In this document: in pieces, positions 1-8,902 of the stretch
How positions within the stretch are numbered: the stretch's first letter is position 1
Layout of the letters: each line of letters opens with the position of its first letter
NCBI RefSeq assembly: GCF_036226745.1
Contig: NZ_CP109013.1
Coordinates: forward strand, 4,526,001 to 4,590,000
Direction: 5' to 3'
DNA from: Streptomyces sp. NBC_00683
GTDB taxonomy: Bacteria; Actinomycetota; Actinomycetes; Streptomycetales; Streptomycetaceae
DNA: 64,000 nucleotides
Notes under the pieces: model-generated
Seen by the model: the letters and a program-made list of their open reading frames with translations, nothing else
Database searches by the model: none
Told to the model about the DNA's origin: nothing
Made by a program: the position numbers and the translations under genes

Positions 1-77
1 CGCTGACGGTCCGGACGGCGAACCGCCCCGGGCGCGGGATCCGTCGGCTCCGGGACGCGGACCCCCGGACATGTACG

Positions 78-3000
78 GTGGCGCGTATGCGGTTTGGGGT
101 GCTCGGGCCACTGGTGGTGTGGGACGACGAGGGACAGGAAGTCAAGGTCCCCGAGGTCAAGGTCCGGGCGCTGCTCGCGGATCTGCTCGCGCGCGACGGG
201 AGCCCCGTCTCCGCGGACCGTCTCATCCAGGACCTCTGGGGCGACGAACCGCCGGGCAAGCCCACGGGTGCGCTGCAGGCCAAGGTCTCCCAGCTGCGCC
301 GGGTCATCGGACGGGACCGGGTGGTGCGGCAGCCGCCGGGCTACCGGCTGCGGCTCGGCGACGGCTCCGAGGAGGTGGACGCCGCACGCTTCCGCGCCCT
401 CGTGACCCGGGCCCGCCCGCTGCGGGACCCGCGCGCCCGTGCCGCACTGCTCACCGAGGCCCTCCAGCTGTGGCGGGGACCGGCGTACGCGGACTTCGCG
501 GACGAGGAGTTCGTACGGGGGGCGACGCAGCGCCTCGCGGAGCAGCGGCTGACCGTGCTGGAGGAACAGGCGGAGGCCCGCCTGGAGGCCGGCGACCACG
601 TGCTCCTGGGCGGGGAGCTCGCCGACCTCGTGTCGCAGTACCCGCTGAGGGAGCGGCTGCGCGCCGTACAGATGCGGGCGCTGTACGCGGTGGGCCGCCA
701 GAGCGAGGCCCTCGCGTCGTACGACGACCTGAGGGCCCGGCTCGCCGGGGAACTGGGGGTCGACCCCGGCCCCGAGCTCGGCGCACTGCGCCAGGCGGTG
801 CTCCGGCAGGACCCGGTGCTGACCCCCGGGCCGACGGCAGCCGGCCCCGCCGACGGCGTCCCCGCGGAGGCGGCGGACCTCGCCGCTGCGGGCCCGCACG
901 CGCAGTCGAACCTTCCCGTCCCCCTCACCCCCCTGATCGGACGCCGCCGATCCCTCGCCCACCTGTCCCAGCTCCTCGGACAGGCCAGGCTGGTGACCCT
1001 CACGGGCCCCGGCGGCGTCGGCAAGACGCGCCTGGCCGTGGCAGCCGCAGCCGCGGAACGGGACAGCGCGCAGGCCGGTGAACTCCCGGACGGCATCTGG
1101 CTCGTCGAGTTCGCCGGCGTCCGCGCAGGCACCCCTGCCGACCTCGCCCAGGTCGTCGCCGCCACCCTCGGTATCCGGGACGACGCCCCCTCCGCCCTGC
1201 CGGGCACCGGCACCAGCACCCCCTCCCCGCCGCATCGCCTGGCCGCCGCCCTCCGGGACCGCCGCACCCTGCTCGTCCTGGACAACTGCGAGCACGTCGT
1301 CGACGCCGCCGCCGAACTCGCCGATCTGCTCCTGCGCACGGCCCCCGGGCTGCGCGTCCTGGCCACCGGCCAGGAGCCGCTCGGTCTGGCGGGCGAGGCG
1401 GTGTTCCTGGTCAAGCCCCTCCCGACCGCGGACGCCGTCCAGTTGTTCATGGAACGCGCCGCCGCTTCCGCGCCGGGCTTTCCGCGTGAACCGGACGCGT
1501 CGGAGCGCGAGGCCGTCGCCGGGATCTGCCGCCGGCTCGACGGCATCCCGCTCGCCCTCGAACTCGCCGCCACCCGCGTGCACGTCCTGGGCGTACGGGA
1601 ACTGGCGGCCCGTCTGAGCGACCGTTTCCGGGTCCTGACCTCCGGGCAGCGCGGCGCGCCCGCGCGTCAGCAGACCCTGCGGGCGGTGATCGACTGGAGC
1701 TGGGAGCTGCTCAGCGCGCCCGAGCGCATCGTCCTGCGCCGCCTCGCCGTGCACAGCGACGGCTGCGACCTGGACGCCGCGGAAGCGGTGTGCTCGGGCG
1801 ACGGCGTCGCCCGGGACGAGGTGCTCGACCTCGTCACGCGGCTCGTCGACCGGTCCCTCGTCGTCGTGGTGGACGGGCCCACGGGGCCCCGCTACCGGCT
1901 CATGGAGTCGGTCGCCGCGTACGCGACGGAACGGCTGCACGAGATGGAGGACCTCGCCGCCGTACGCGACCGCCATCTGCGCCACCACCTCGCGCTCGCC
2001 GAGCGCGCCGAGCCCCACCTGCGCGGCGCGGGACAGCGATCCTGGCTGGCACGTCTGGACGCCGAGGCCGGCAATCTGCGCGTGGCACTCGACGAGGCGG
2101 TGCGGCGCGCCGGCGCGGGCGAAGCGGACGAGGCGGTGCGGCTCGCCACCGCACTGGCCTGGTGGTGGCTCCTGCGCGGCCGCCTCACCGAGGCCCGCCG
2201 CAGCCTGCGGTCCGTCCTGGCCGCCGTCTCCGACCCCACGGCTGCGGCCCCCGCCGAACTGGCTCTCCTCCACACCGCGTTCGCACTGCTCACCGGCGAC
2301 CACGCGGCCGCCGGCGGGGCCACCGGCACCGGTGTCGCCGCCACCGGGACCGCCGACGCCATCCCGGACCCCGTGCGCCGCGCCCGTGCGCTGTGGCTGT
2401 GTGCGTACGGCCTGTTCAGCGCGGGCGACACAGCCGACGGCGACGAGCTGAACACCCGCGCCCTCACCCTGTTCACCGACGCGGGCGACCAGTGGGGCAC
2501 AGCGGCCGCGCTCGGCCTGCGGGCGACGCTCGCACTGGTGCGCGGCGACCTCGCCGGCCTCGGCCGCGACGGCCTGCGCAGCGCCACGATCTTTCGCGAA
2601 CTGGGCGACCCGTGGGGCGAGTTGCAGACGGTGTCGCCGCTCTCCGCGCTCGCCGAGATCAAGGGCGAGTACGAGGACGCGGCGCGACGCCAGCACGAGG
2701 GGCTCCGGATGGCACGGGAGCTGGGTCTGGAGGCGGAGGTCTCGGCGCGGCTCTCCGGTCTCGGCCGGCTGGCACTGCTCGCCCACGACTGGGAACGGGC
2801 CCGCGACCTGCACGAACAGGCACGCCGTATCGCCGCCGAACAGGGCTACAAGTACGGCGAGATCCACTCCGGGATGGGCCTGGCCCTCGGCGCGCGCCGC
2901 TCCGGCGACCTCGATGCCGCCGAGGCGCACCTGCTGCACCTGCGCGACGGCTACGCCGATGTGTCGTCCGAGGCGGGCGACCACCTGGTCCTCGCCGAAC

Positions 3001-3398
3001 TCGGCTTCGTCGCCGAGCTCCGGGGCGACGCGCGCCGGGCCGCGGTCCACCACCTGCGCGGTCTGGACATCGCCCGCTCCCTCGCCGAGCCGCGCGCCCT
3101 CGCCCTCTCCCTGGAGGGCCTGGCCGGCGCGGCCGCCCTGCACGGCGAGGCGTCCGCCGGCTGCTCGGCCGTCCTCCTCGGTGCCGCTGCCGCGGCCCGC
3201 CGTCGCGCGGGAGCGCCGCTGCCACCCGCCGAACGCGCCGACGTCGACCGCATCACGTCAGCGGCACGAGCCGCCCTGGGCGCGTCCGCCTTCACGGAGG
3301 CGTTCGACCACGGCGCCCGGCTGACCGCCGAGGAAGCGGTGCTCCACGCCCGGGAGGTTCTCGACCGGATCGCCGGATCACCGGACGCCTGTCCGTGA
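78..3398 (+). CDS. SARP/AfsR-family transcriptional regulator (BTAD, NB-ARC, TPR)
   Basis: Large cytoplasmic regulator of 1106 residues. The N-terminal ~95 residues form an OmpR-like winged helix (FGVLGPLVVWDDEGQEV start), followed by a bacterial transcriptional activation domain to about residue 245. An NB-ARC/STAND ATPase follows with P-loop LTGPGGVGKTRL near residue 307 and Walker B LLVLDNCEH near 400. From about residue 640 the protein is alanine-rich helical TPR-like sequence. This is the AfsR-type architecture, in which ATP binding gates promoter activation of secondary-metabolite or developmental genes; the target here is unknown. The GTG start at 78 gives a short lead before the conserved MRFGVLGPL; ATG at 87 is an alternative. 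No biosynthetic cluster is adjacent, so it is probably a pleiotropic regulator. Confidence 0.9.
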   Translation: MARMRFGVLGPLVVWDDEGQEVKVPEVKVRALLADLLARDGSPVSADRLIQDLWGDEPPGKPTGALQAKVSQLRRVIGRDRVVRQPPGYRLRLGDGSEEVDAARFRALVTRARPLRDPRARAALLTEALQLWRGPAYADFADEEFVRGATQRLAEQRLTVLEEQAEARLEAGDHVLLGGELADLVSQYPLRERLRAVQMRALYAVGRQSEALASYDDLRARLAGELGVDPGPELGALRQAVLRQDPVLTPGPTAAGPADGVPAEAADLAAAGPHAQSNLPVPLTPLIGRRRSLAHLSQLLGQARLVTLTGPGGVGKTRLAVAAAAAERDSAQAGELPDGIWLVEFAGVRAGTPADLAQVVAATLGIRDDAPSALPGTGTSTPSPPHRLAAALRDRRTLLVLDNCEHVVDAAAELADLLLRTAPGLRVLATGQEPLGLAGEAVFLVKPLPTADAVQLFMERAAASAPGFPREPDASEREAVAGICRRLDGIPLALELAATRVHVLGVRELAARLSDRFRVLTSGQRGAPARQQTLRAVIDWSWELLSAPERIVLRRLAVHSDGCDLDAAEAVCSGDGVARDEVLDLVTRLVDRSLVVVVDGPTGPRYRLMESVAAYATERLHEMEDLAAVRDRHLRHHLALAERAEPHLRGAGQRSWLARLDAEAGNLRVALDEAVRRAGAGEADEAVRLATALAWWWLLRGRLTEARRSLRSVLAAVSDPTAAAPAELALLHTAFALLTGDHAAAGGATGTGVAATGTADAIPDPVRRARALWLCAYGLFSAGDTADGDELNTRALTLFTDAGDQWGTAAALGLRATLALVRGDLAGLGRDGLRSATIFRELGDPWGELQTVSPLSALAEIKGEYEDAARRQHEGLRMARELGLEAEVSARLSGLGRLALLAHDWERARDLHEQARRIAAEQGYKYGEIHSGMGLALGARRSGDLDAAEAHLLHLRDGYADVSSEAGDHLVLAELGFVAELRGDARRAAVHHLRGLDIARSLAEPRALALSLEGLAGAAALHGEASAGCSAVLLGAAAAARRRAGAPLPPAERADVDRITSAARAALGASAFTEAFDHGARLTAEEAVLHAREVLDRIAGSPDACP

Positions 3399-3424
3399 CG
3401 GACGCCCACGCGGAGGGGCCGGGC

Positions 3425-4888
3425 TCAGGCCCATCTCGCCAGCAACGCGCCGCAGTAGGTGTCGACGCCCATCAGCGGCGGTGGGGGCAGGGTGGGCTGG
3501 ACCGCGCGTACATGGCGGGCCACTGCCGGGGACCACTGGTGCAACGGCAGCCAGCCCGCGACGTGCGCCTGTTCGCGGTCGGTGCCCGGACGGCCGTCGC
3601 CGCCCACGTCGTGCAGGACACGGCTGCGCAGCCGGCGGCGCCGGACGACATGGCTGGTGAAGGTGGCTGCCACGGCGCGCATCCGGTCAGCGGTGAACAC
3701 CGGTGGCAGTGCCGGGGTGTCGTGGTAGATCCGCAGGAAGTCGATGTCTATCAGGGCGTGGGTGACGTCCTCGGGAACGGTGACGGCGGCGTACGACGGC
3801 CGGTAGAGGGAGCCGTCGTCCGCCGGTGAGCCGGTGGCCGACCAGCCCGTGTACACCCGGCCGAAGCTCGGCCAGTACGGCCATGTCGCCACGCCGTTCG
3901 TCACGGTCAGGTCGTCGCGCAGCGACCGCGCGATCGCGGCGGCGCGCTGGGTGAACTCCTCGTCGCGCGTGACGGCGGCCAGCTGGACCAGGGTGCGGCC
4001 CATCGCCAGGAACTCGTTGGTGGGGAGTTCCGCGCCCGCGAAGGAGACGGGCTCGTCGGGCAGCCAGCGGTAGAAGCCGCGGCCGTCGCTCGTGGTTCCC
4101 CACTGCTCGTCGTGGGCGCGGACGGCGCTCACCGCGGCGTCGAGGTATCCGTCCAGCCGGGCGTGGACGGACGGCGCCACCGTGTCGGGTCGCTCCCGGG
4201 CGAGTCGGACCAGACCGGCCAGGGGGTAGGCGATCATCCCGGTCTGCGCGGCGAGCGCCACCATGGCGGGACGAGCGGTGTACGTACCGGCACGGACCTG
4301 GCGGTGAGCTGTCGTCAGCAGCCGGGCGGTGACGCCGCTGCGCTGCCTGTACGCCTTGTAGAGGGCGTGATCGGCGCGATCGGCGCACTCGGGGTCCAGG
4401 CTCAGTCCGTCGACCGTGAAGGCATGCTTGCGCGCGGATCCGGTGACCGTCAGCGTGAACCGGTCCTCGGTTCCGGGCTCCACGGTGACCTGCAGATTGC
4501 GTGTGTGCGGTGGGCAGATGCTCACGTCCAGCGCCGGACGGCCCTCGCTGTCCGGGACGGTGACGGAGCACGCGGTGAACTTCCCCGCGGTGCTCCACAC
4601 CGGGCGGCTGCGGCCGCGGTGGTCCTCGATGCCCCGTACGTCGTCACGGGCGTCCAAGACCTGGTCGATCAGCTCGGCGAGACGTTCGGAGTACCGGGGG
4701 TCGCCGGTGCGCTCGGCCATCATCAGGTAACCCTGCATCCGCCAGGACGTTCCCCAGCCGATCACTCCGGCCTCGTTGTCGGCGGGTACCTCGGGCCCGG
4801 ACACTCCCGTCAGGCCTTCCTCCACCGCGTGGAAGTAGCGCACGCCCTCCCGGTGCAGCCGTGATCCGCCTCTGCCCGCGACCTTCAT
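3425..4888 (-). CDS. Hypothetical protein, helical-toroid-like
   Basis: A 487-residue protein whose function I do not recognise. No signal peptide or membrane segment is visible, so it should be cytoplasmic. The sequence alternates amphipathic helices with Trp/Tyr-rich loops (for example GWGTSWRMQGYLMMAERTGD near residue 45 and RWLPDEPVSFAGAELPTNEF near 270), reminiscent of alpha/alpha-toroid proteins such as six-hairpin glycosidases or uronate epimerases. That resemblance is a guess from pattern only. It converges with the SARP gene (27 bp gap) and is divergent from the xylanase, so a carbohydrate-related role is possible. ATG at 4888 is the first good start. Confidence 0.7.
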   Translation of the reverse strand: MKVAGRGGSRLHREGVRYFHAVEEGLTGVSGPEVPADNEAGVIGWGTSWRMQGYLMMAERTGDPRYSERLAELIDQVLDARDDVRGIEDHRGRSRPVWSTAGKFTACSVTVPDSEGRPALDVSICPPHTRNLQVTVEPGTEDRFTLTVTGSARKHAFTVDGLSLDPECADRADHALYKAYRQRSGVTARLLTTAHRQVRAGTYTARPAMVALAAQTGMIAYPLAGLVRLARERPDTVAPSVHARLDGYLDAAVSAVRAHDEQWGTTSDGRGFYRWLPDEPVSFAGAELPTNEFLAMGRTLVQLAAVTRDEEFTQRAAAIARSLRDDLTVTNGVATWPYWPSFGRVYTGWSATGSPADDGSLYRPSYAAVTVPEDVTHALIDIDFLRIYHDTPALPPVFTADRMRAVAATFTSHVVRRRRLRSRVLHDVGGDGRPGTDREQAHVAGWLPLHQWSPAVARHVRAVQPTLPPPPLMGVDTYCGALLARWA

Positions 4889-5097
4889 TCCGCCCCCGCG
4901 AATCGTTCCCCTGCCCGGACCCGACGGCCCCGCCGGCCAACGGCGTTGCTGACGAACCGGGTTGATGTGACGGCCCGAACTGCCGAAATCCGCACGACCA
5001 TACGGCCTCTTCGGCGCAGGTGACCCCGCCGATGCGCGAGGAACTGCCGGCGGATGTCCCGCGAACGCCCGGCGGTCAGAAGGTTCCCCGCGATCTA

Positions 5098-5126
5098 TTG
5101 ACGCCCTGGCCGATAGCTCTTAACGT
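5098..5126 (+). promoter_or_regulatory. Predicted sigma70-like promoter of the GH10 xylanase gene
   Basis: TTGACG at 5098-5103, exactly 17 bp, then TAACGT at 5121-5126. This is an unusually consensus-like vegetative promoter in a GC-rich genome. It lies about 70 bp upstream of the chosen ATG, with the inverted-repeat operator between promoter and start. Confidence 0.65.
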
Positions 5127-5152
5127 CCGTGAGCGCTTGTTCGTAAATTTTA

Positions 5153-5165
5153 TCGAAACTTTCGA
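5153..5165. promoter_or_regulatory. CGAAACTTTCG inverted-repeat operator (LacI-type xylan regulator)
   Basis: TCGAAACTTTCGA is a perfect palindrome around a central C, about 27 bp downstream of the predicted -10. It closely resembles the sites bound by LacI-family regulators of xylan use in streptomycetes (BxlR-type CGAA-N-TTCG repeats). Bound repressor would sit just downstream of the transcription start and block the xylanase transcript until xylo-oligosaccharide is present. The site is seen directly; the regulator is inferred. Confidence 0.65.
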
Positions 5166-5193
5166 AAAAGCCGACCGGAATGAGAGTCCTCCG

Positions 5194-6330
5194 ATGAGAT
5201 ACCTCCGATTCGCCACCGCTGCCCTCGCCACGGCCGCCCTGACGCTGCCACTGGCGGCGAGCTCGGCCACGGCCGACCCGTCCTCGGGCCACCGGGACGC
5301 GCATCACTCCCACGGCAAGTCCGACACGCTGCGCCGGGCCGCTCCCGACGGCTTCTTCGTGGGCACCGCCGTGGCCGGTGGCGGGCACCACCTCGAGCAG
5401 GACTACCCGGACCCCTTCACCTCGGACAAGAAGTACCGGAAGGCCATGGGGCAGGAGTTCAGCTCGCTCTCCCCCGAGAACCAGATGAAGTGGGAGTACA
5501 TCCACCCCGAGCGGAACCGCTACAACTTCAAGATGGCCGACGCCATCGTCGACTTCGCCGACCGCAACAACCAGGTCGTGCGCGGGCACACGCTCCTGTG
5601 GCACAGCCAGAACCCGGCATGGCTGGAGGAGGGCGACTTCTCCGACGAGGAGCTGCGCTCCATCCTGCGCAAGCACATCACCACCGTCGTCGGCCGCTAC
5701 GCGGGCCGGATCCAGCAGTGGGACGTGGCGAACGAGATCTTCGACGGCGAGGGCAAGCTGCGCACCGAGGAGAACATCTGGATCCGCGAGCTCGGTCCGG
5801 GCATCATCGCCGACGCCTTCCGATGGGCGCACGAGGCCGACCCCAAGGCGAAGCTCTTCTTCAACGACTACGGCGTCGAGGACGTCAACGCCAAGAGCGA
5901 CGCGTACTACGCACTCGTCAAGGAGCTGCTCAAGCAGCGCGTGCCCGTGGACGGATTCTCCTCGCAGGCGCACCTGAGCACGCGCTACGGCTTCCCGGGC
6001 GGCCTCGAGGCGAGCCTGCGCCGGTTCGACGAGCTGGGCCTCGAGACGGCCATCACCGAACTGGACGTGCGCATGGACCTGCCGGAGGGCGGCGAGCCCA
6101 CCGACGCACAGCTGGAGCAGCAGGCCGACTACTACCAGCAGGCCCTGTCGGCGTGCCTGGCCGTGAAGGACTGCAACTCCTTCACGATCTGGGGCTTCAC
6201 CGACAAGTACTCCTGGGTCCCCGTGTTCTTCGAGGGAGAGGGCTCCGCGACGGTCATGACGGACGACCTCACCCGCAAGCCCGCCTACTTCGCCCTGCGG
6301 TCCACCTTGAAGGAGGCGCGGGAGCGCTGA
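5194..6330 (+). CDS. Secreted endo-1,4-beta-xylanase, GH10
   Basis: Hydrolyses internal beta-1,4 bonds of xylan outside the cell. The 378-residue product starts with a Sec-type signal peptide (RYLRFATAALATAALTLP, cleavage near ASSATA-DP). A single GH10 barrel follows: the acid/base is Glu181 in WDVANEIF, the nucleophile Glu289 in ITELDV, and the conserved RGHTLLWHSQNPAWL, SSQAHLS and TIWGFTDKYSW motifs are all present. There is no carbohydrate-binding module, so it is a catalytic-domain-only enzyme. ATG 5194 was chosen because it begins the signal peptide; an in-frame ATG at 5020 would add 58 unrelated residues and precede the predicted promoter. Probably repressed through the operator at 5153-5165. 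Confidence 0.95.
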   Translation: MRYLRFATAALATAALTLPLAASSATADPSSGHRDAHHSHGKSDTLRRAAPDGFFVGTAVAGGGHHLEQDYPDPFTSDKKYRKAMGQEFSSLSPENQMKWEYIHPERNRYNFKMADAIVDFADRNNQVVRGHTLLWHSQNPAWLEEGDFSDEELRSILRKHITTVVGRYAGRIQQWDVANEIFDGEGKLRTEENIWIRELGPGIIADAFRWAHEADPKAKLFFNDYGVEDVNAKSDAYYALVKELLKQRVPVDGFSSQAHLSTRYGFPGGLEASLRRFDELGLETAITELDVRMDLPEGGEPTDAQLEQQADYYQQALSACLAVKDCNSFTIWGFTDKYSWVPVFFEGEGSATVMTDDLTRKPAYFALRSTLKEARER

Positions 6331-6363
6331 CCGTTCCCGACGCTGTGGACGCCGGCGGTTCAC

Positions 6364-7320
6364 CTACGGAGTGCGGGTGAAGGAACGGCGGTAGGAGCGG
6401 GGCGGAACTCCCCGGCGCCGTACGAACTGTGAGCGCAGGACGGCCGCGCTCCCGAAGCCGACCAGGCGGGCGATCTCCTCGACGGGGAGGTCCGTGGTCT
6501 CCAGGAGCTCCTCGGCGCGGCTGAGCCGCAGGCCGAGGAGCCAGGCGTGGGGGGTGGTGCCCGTCGACGCGGCGAAGCGGCGGGCGAAGGAGCGCCTGCT
6601 CATCAGGCACCGGCGGGCCAGCTCCGCCACAGGAAGCGACTCGTGGAGGTGCTCGCGGGCCCAGGCGAGCACCTCGGCGAGCCGGTCGTCGTTGCAGTCC
6701 TCGGGCGCCGGGGCGGCCAGGTACTGGGCCTGTCCACCGTCGCGGTGGGACGGCAGGACCAGGTCCCGGGCGATGGCGTTGGCCGTGGTGGCGCCGTACT
6801 CCCGGCGCAGGAGGTGCAGGCACAGGTCGAAACCGGCGGCGGCTCCCGCGCCCGTGACGATCCGGCCCTCGTCGATGTACAGGGCGTCGGGTTCCACGGT
6901 GACGTCCGGGTGGCGGTCGGCCAGCAGGCCGGTGAAACGCCAGTGCGTGGTGGCGCGAAGCCCGTCGAGCAGCCCCGCCGCGGCGAGCGCGAAGGCGCCG
7001 ACGCAGTGTCCGGCGACCAGCGCGCCGCGCTCGTGCGCGGAGTTCAGCGCATCGAGCACGGCGGGTCCCGGCGGTGTACGGAAGTCCGCCCAGGGCAGGG
7101 CGATCACCAGGTCGGCCGCGGCCAGCCGGTCCAGGCCGTGCTCGACGACGACCGGGAGCCCGACGTCGGTGCGGATCCGTCCCGGCCGGTCGGTGCACAG
7201 GGCGAAGTCGAAGCGGGGAAGGTCCTGGCCGCGCGCGTCGAACACCTCGGAGGCGATGCCCGCGCCGAGCATCCCGACACCGGGCGGGGCGTAGGCGGCG
7301 ACGGTCACGAAGGGCGGCAT
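6364..7320 (-). CDS. GlxA-family AraC-type transcriptional regulator
   Basis: 318-residue regulator combining an N-terminal DJ-1/PfpI-like amidotransferase fold (residues ~1-170, with the nucleophile-elbow region LVAGHCVGAFALAAAGLLDG) and a C-terminal AraC double helix-turn-helix (VAELARRCLMSRRSFARRF and VEEIARLVGFGSAAVLR). Family members typically sense small nitrogenous or amino-acid-like ligands and activate neighbouring genes. The start at 7320 (MPPFVTVAAYAPPGV) opens the first beta strand. It is divergent from the MBL-fold gene with 82 bp between the starts, so that gene is its likely target. The 3' end converges on the xylanase gene. Confidence 0.9.
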   Translation of the reverse strand: MPPFVTVAAYAPPGVGMLGAGIASEVFDARGQDLPRFDFALCTDRPGRIRTDVGLPVVVEHGLDRLAAADLVIALPWADFRTPPGPAVLDALNSAHERGALVAGHCVGAFALAAAGLLDGLRATTHWRFTGLLADRHPDVTVEPDALYIDEGRIVTGAGAAAGFDLCLHLLRREYGATTANAIARDLVLPSHRDGGQAQYLAAPAPEDCNDDRLAEVLAWAREHLHESLPVAELARRCLMSRRSFARRFAASTGTTPHAWLLGLRLSRAEELLETTDLPVEEIARLVGFGSAAVLRSQFVRRRGVPPRSYRRSFTRTP

Positions 7321-7402
7321 GCGGGCAGTCTGGCACGATTCACGCGATCGGTGGCAGCACGGCCACTCGTGAAGAGGGGTGCCGACGCGAAGACTTGGGG
7401 CC

Positions 7403-7996
7403 ATGACAGACGCACCGCTCGGCCGCAGCGCCACGTACAGGATCCTGACCACCGGCTACACCCTCTCCACCGGCCCGGGGGTGGCCGCCACCGTCTCCTA
7501 CATCAGCGACGGGGGACTTCACGTGATCGTCGACCCGGGCATGGTGGCCGGCCGTGAGCGGATCCTCGGGCCGCTCGCGGAGTCGGGTACCGGCCCCGAC
7601 GACATCACCGATGTGGTGCTCAGCCACCACCATCCGGACAACACCATGAACGTCGGCCTCTTCGGCCGGGCCCGCGTCCACGACCACAAGGCGATCTACC
7701 TGAACGACCAGTGGACCGACCGCGACGCCGAGGGCTACGAACTGACCCCCTCGCTCAGGCTCATCCGCACCCCGGGGCACAGCCGCGAGGACATCACGCT
7801 GCTGGCAGGTACGGACTCGGGTGTCGTGGCCTTCGTCGGGGACCTGTGGTGGCGCCCCAACGGCCCGGTGGACGACCCGGTCGCCCCGGACCAGGAGATG
7901 CTGCTGGCATCCCGGCTCCGGGTACTCGCCGCCGCCGACCTGATCGTGCCCGGCCACGGCCCCGCCTTCCCCGCCGACGACACCGCACCGCGCTGA
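7403..7996 (+). CDS. MBL-fold metallo-hydrolase with altered metal motif
   Basis: 197-residue cytoplasmic metallo-beta-lactamase-fold protein. The family motif HxHxDH appears as SHHHPDNTMN, so the first two His and the Asp are kept but the last His is Asn. Downstream ligands look intact: TPGHS (His), FVGDLWW (Asp), VPGHGPAF (His). Loss of the sixth residue should weaken the second metal site, as in MBLAC1-like or mononuclear relatives. Substrate unknown. The start ATG 7403 (MTDAPLGRSATYRILTTGY) is preferred over the codon at 7379. It is divergent from the GlxA-type regulator, which probably controls it. Confidence 0.85.
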   Translation: MTDAPLGRSATYRILTTGYTLSTGPGVAATVSYISDGGLHVIVDPGMVAGRERILGPLAESGTGPDDITDVVLSHHHPDNTMNVGLFGRARVHDHKAIYLNDQWTDRDAEGYELTPSLRLIRTPGHSREDITLLAGTDSGVVAFVGDLWWRPNGPVDDPVAPDQEMLLASRLRVLAAADLIVPGHGPAFPADDTAPR

Positions 7997-8135
7997 GGGC
8001 CGTCCCCCTCCGCCACAGGCGTTCACCGTCCAGGATCTTCGGAAGGGCGACGGCACGGCTCGGCATCGACCAGACTGAGGTTCGGGCCGGCGCGAGCGGA
8101 CGCCCGGAGGCCCGGACGCAGCTGGATACGGGGGG

Positions 8136-8852
8136 ATGCACATGGATGTGCCCATCGGGTCCGAGGAGTGGCCGGCGCGCAGTCTGCTGGGGATGCTGTC
8201 GCCGCCTGCCCGGCAGGAGCTGCTCGGCCTGGGCACCCGGTCACGGTTCGACGCGGGTGACGTGCTGCTCAGCGAGGGAGCGGACGACCAGCACGTATTG
8301 CTGCTGCTGTCCGGCCTGGCCAAGGTCACGGCGACCGTGGAGAACGGTGAGGGTTCGCTCCTCGCGGTCCGGGCCGCCGGGGACACGGTCGGCGAGATGG
8401 CCCCGATGACCGGCGCCGCGCGCTCCGCGACGGTCACCGCCTGCAGTCCGCTGACCGCCCGGAAGGTGCCGGGGCAGGTACTGCGGGGGCTGCTGTTGCG
8501 CCGCCCCGAGGTCGCCCTCGCCCTGACCGCCATCGTCGCCGACCGGTTGCGCTGGGCGAACCGGCGGCGGCTGGACTTCCGCGGGTATCCGGCGAAGGTG
8601 CGCCTCGCCCGGCTGCTGGTGGAACTCGCCGTGTCGTACGGAACGGAGGGGACCGGTGGCGTGGTGATCGGCTGCCGGCTGACACAGCCCGAGCTGGCGA
8701 CCCTGATCGGCGCCGCGGAGACGACCGTGCACAAGGTGCTGCGTGAACTCCGCGACGAGGACCTGCTGGTGACCGGCTACCGTTCCACCACCATCCGGGA
8801 CCTGCCCAGGCTCAGGAAGCTCGCGGACCTGGCGGGGGAGGGGCCCCGGTAG
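8136..8852 (+). CDS. Crp/Fnr-family transcriptional regulator
   Basis: 238-residue regulator with an N-terminal cyclic-nucleotide-binding-like beta barrel (FDAGDVLLSEGADDQHVLLLLSG and GDTVGEMAPMTGAARSATV) and a C-terminal winged helix whose recognition helix is in LTQPELATLIGAAETTVHKVL. The phosphate-binding cassette lacks the R-S pair that binds the phosphate in true CRP, so cAMP binding is doubtful; there is no Fnr-type cysteine cluster. An ATG two codons downstream (8142) is an equally possible start. It stands alone and ends in a strong hairpin shared with the converging DUF1062 gene. Confidence 0.88.
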   Translation: MHMDVPIGSEEWPARSLLGMLSPPARQELLGLGTRSRFDAGDVLLSEGADDQHVLLLLSGLAKVTATVENGEGSLLAVRAAGDTVGEMAPMTGAARSATVTACSPLTARKVPGQVLRGLLLRRPEVALALTAIVADRLRWANRRRLDFRGYPAKVRLARLLVELAVSYGTEGTGGVVIGCRLTQPELATLIGAAETTVHKVLRELRDEDLLVTGYRSTTIRDLPRLRKLADLAGEGPR

Positions 8853-8889
8853 GGCCTGTCCGGCGGATCGGATACTGCCGGACAGGCCC
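8852..8889. terminator. Bidirectional terminator hairpin
   Basis: GGGCCTGTCCGGC (8852-8864) pairs perfectly with GCCGGACAGGCCC (8877-8889), a 13-bp stem with a 12-nt loop. It lies between two converging genes and has no T-run, as is usual in streptomycetes. Confidence 0.75.
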
Positions 8890-8902
8890 CGGGCCGGAAG
8901 GC

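Larger units (their letters stand above)
4889..5193. other. Divergent intergenic region before the xylanase gene
   Basis: About 305 bp with no convincing gene. The right half holds the xylanase promoter (TTGACG at 5098, TAACGT at 5121) and a perfect 13-bp inverted repeat at 5153-5165. The reading frame is open upstream of the xylanase start, but residues encoded there look unlike GH10 proteins. Confidence 0.6.

Noticed and set aside
5020..5193. Extended start for the xylanase
   Set aside because: It would precede the predicted promoter and place a signal peptide in the interior of the protein.
5095..6363. Open frame antisense to the xylanase
   Set aside because: The plus-strand GH10 gene is certain; the antisense product is Val/Leu/Arg repeats without domains.
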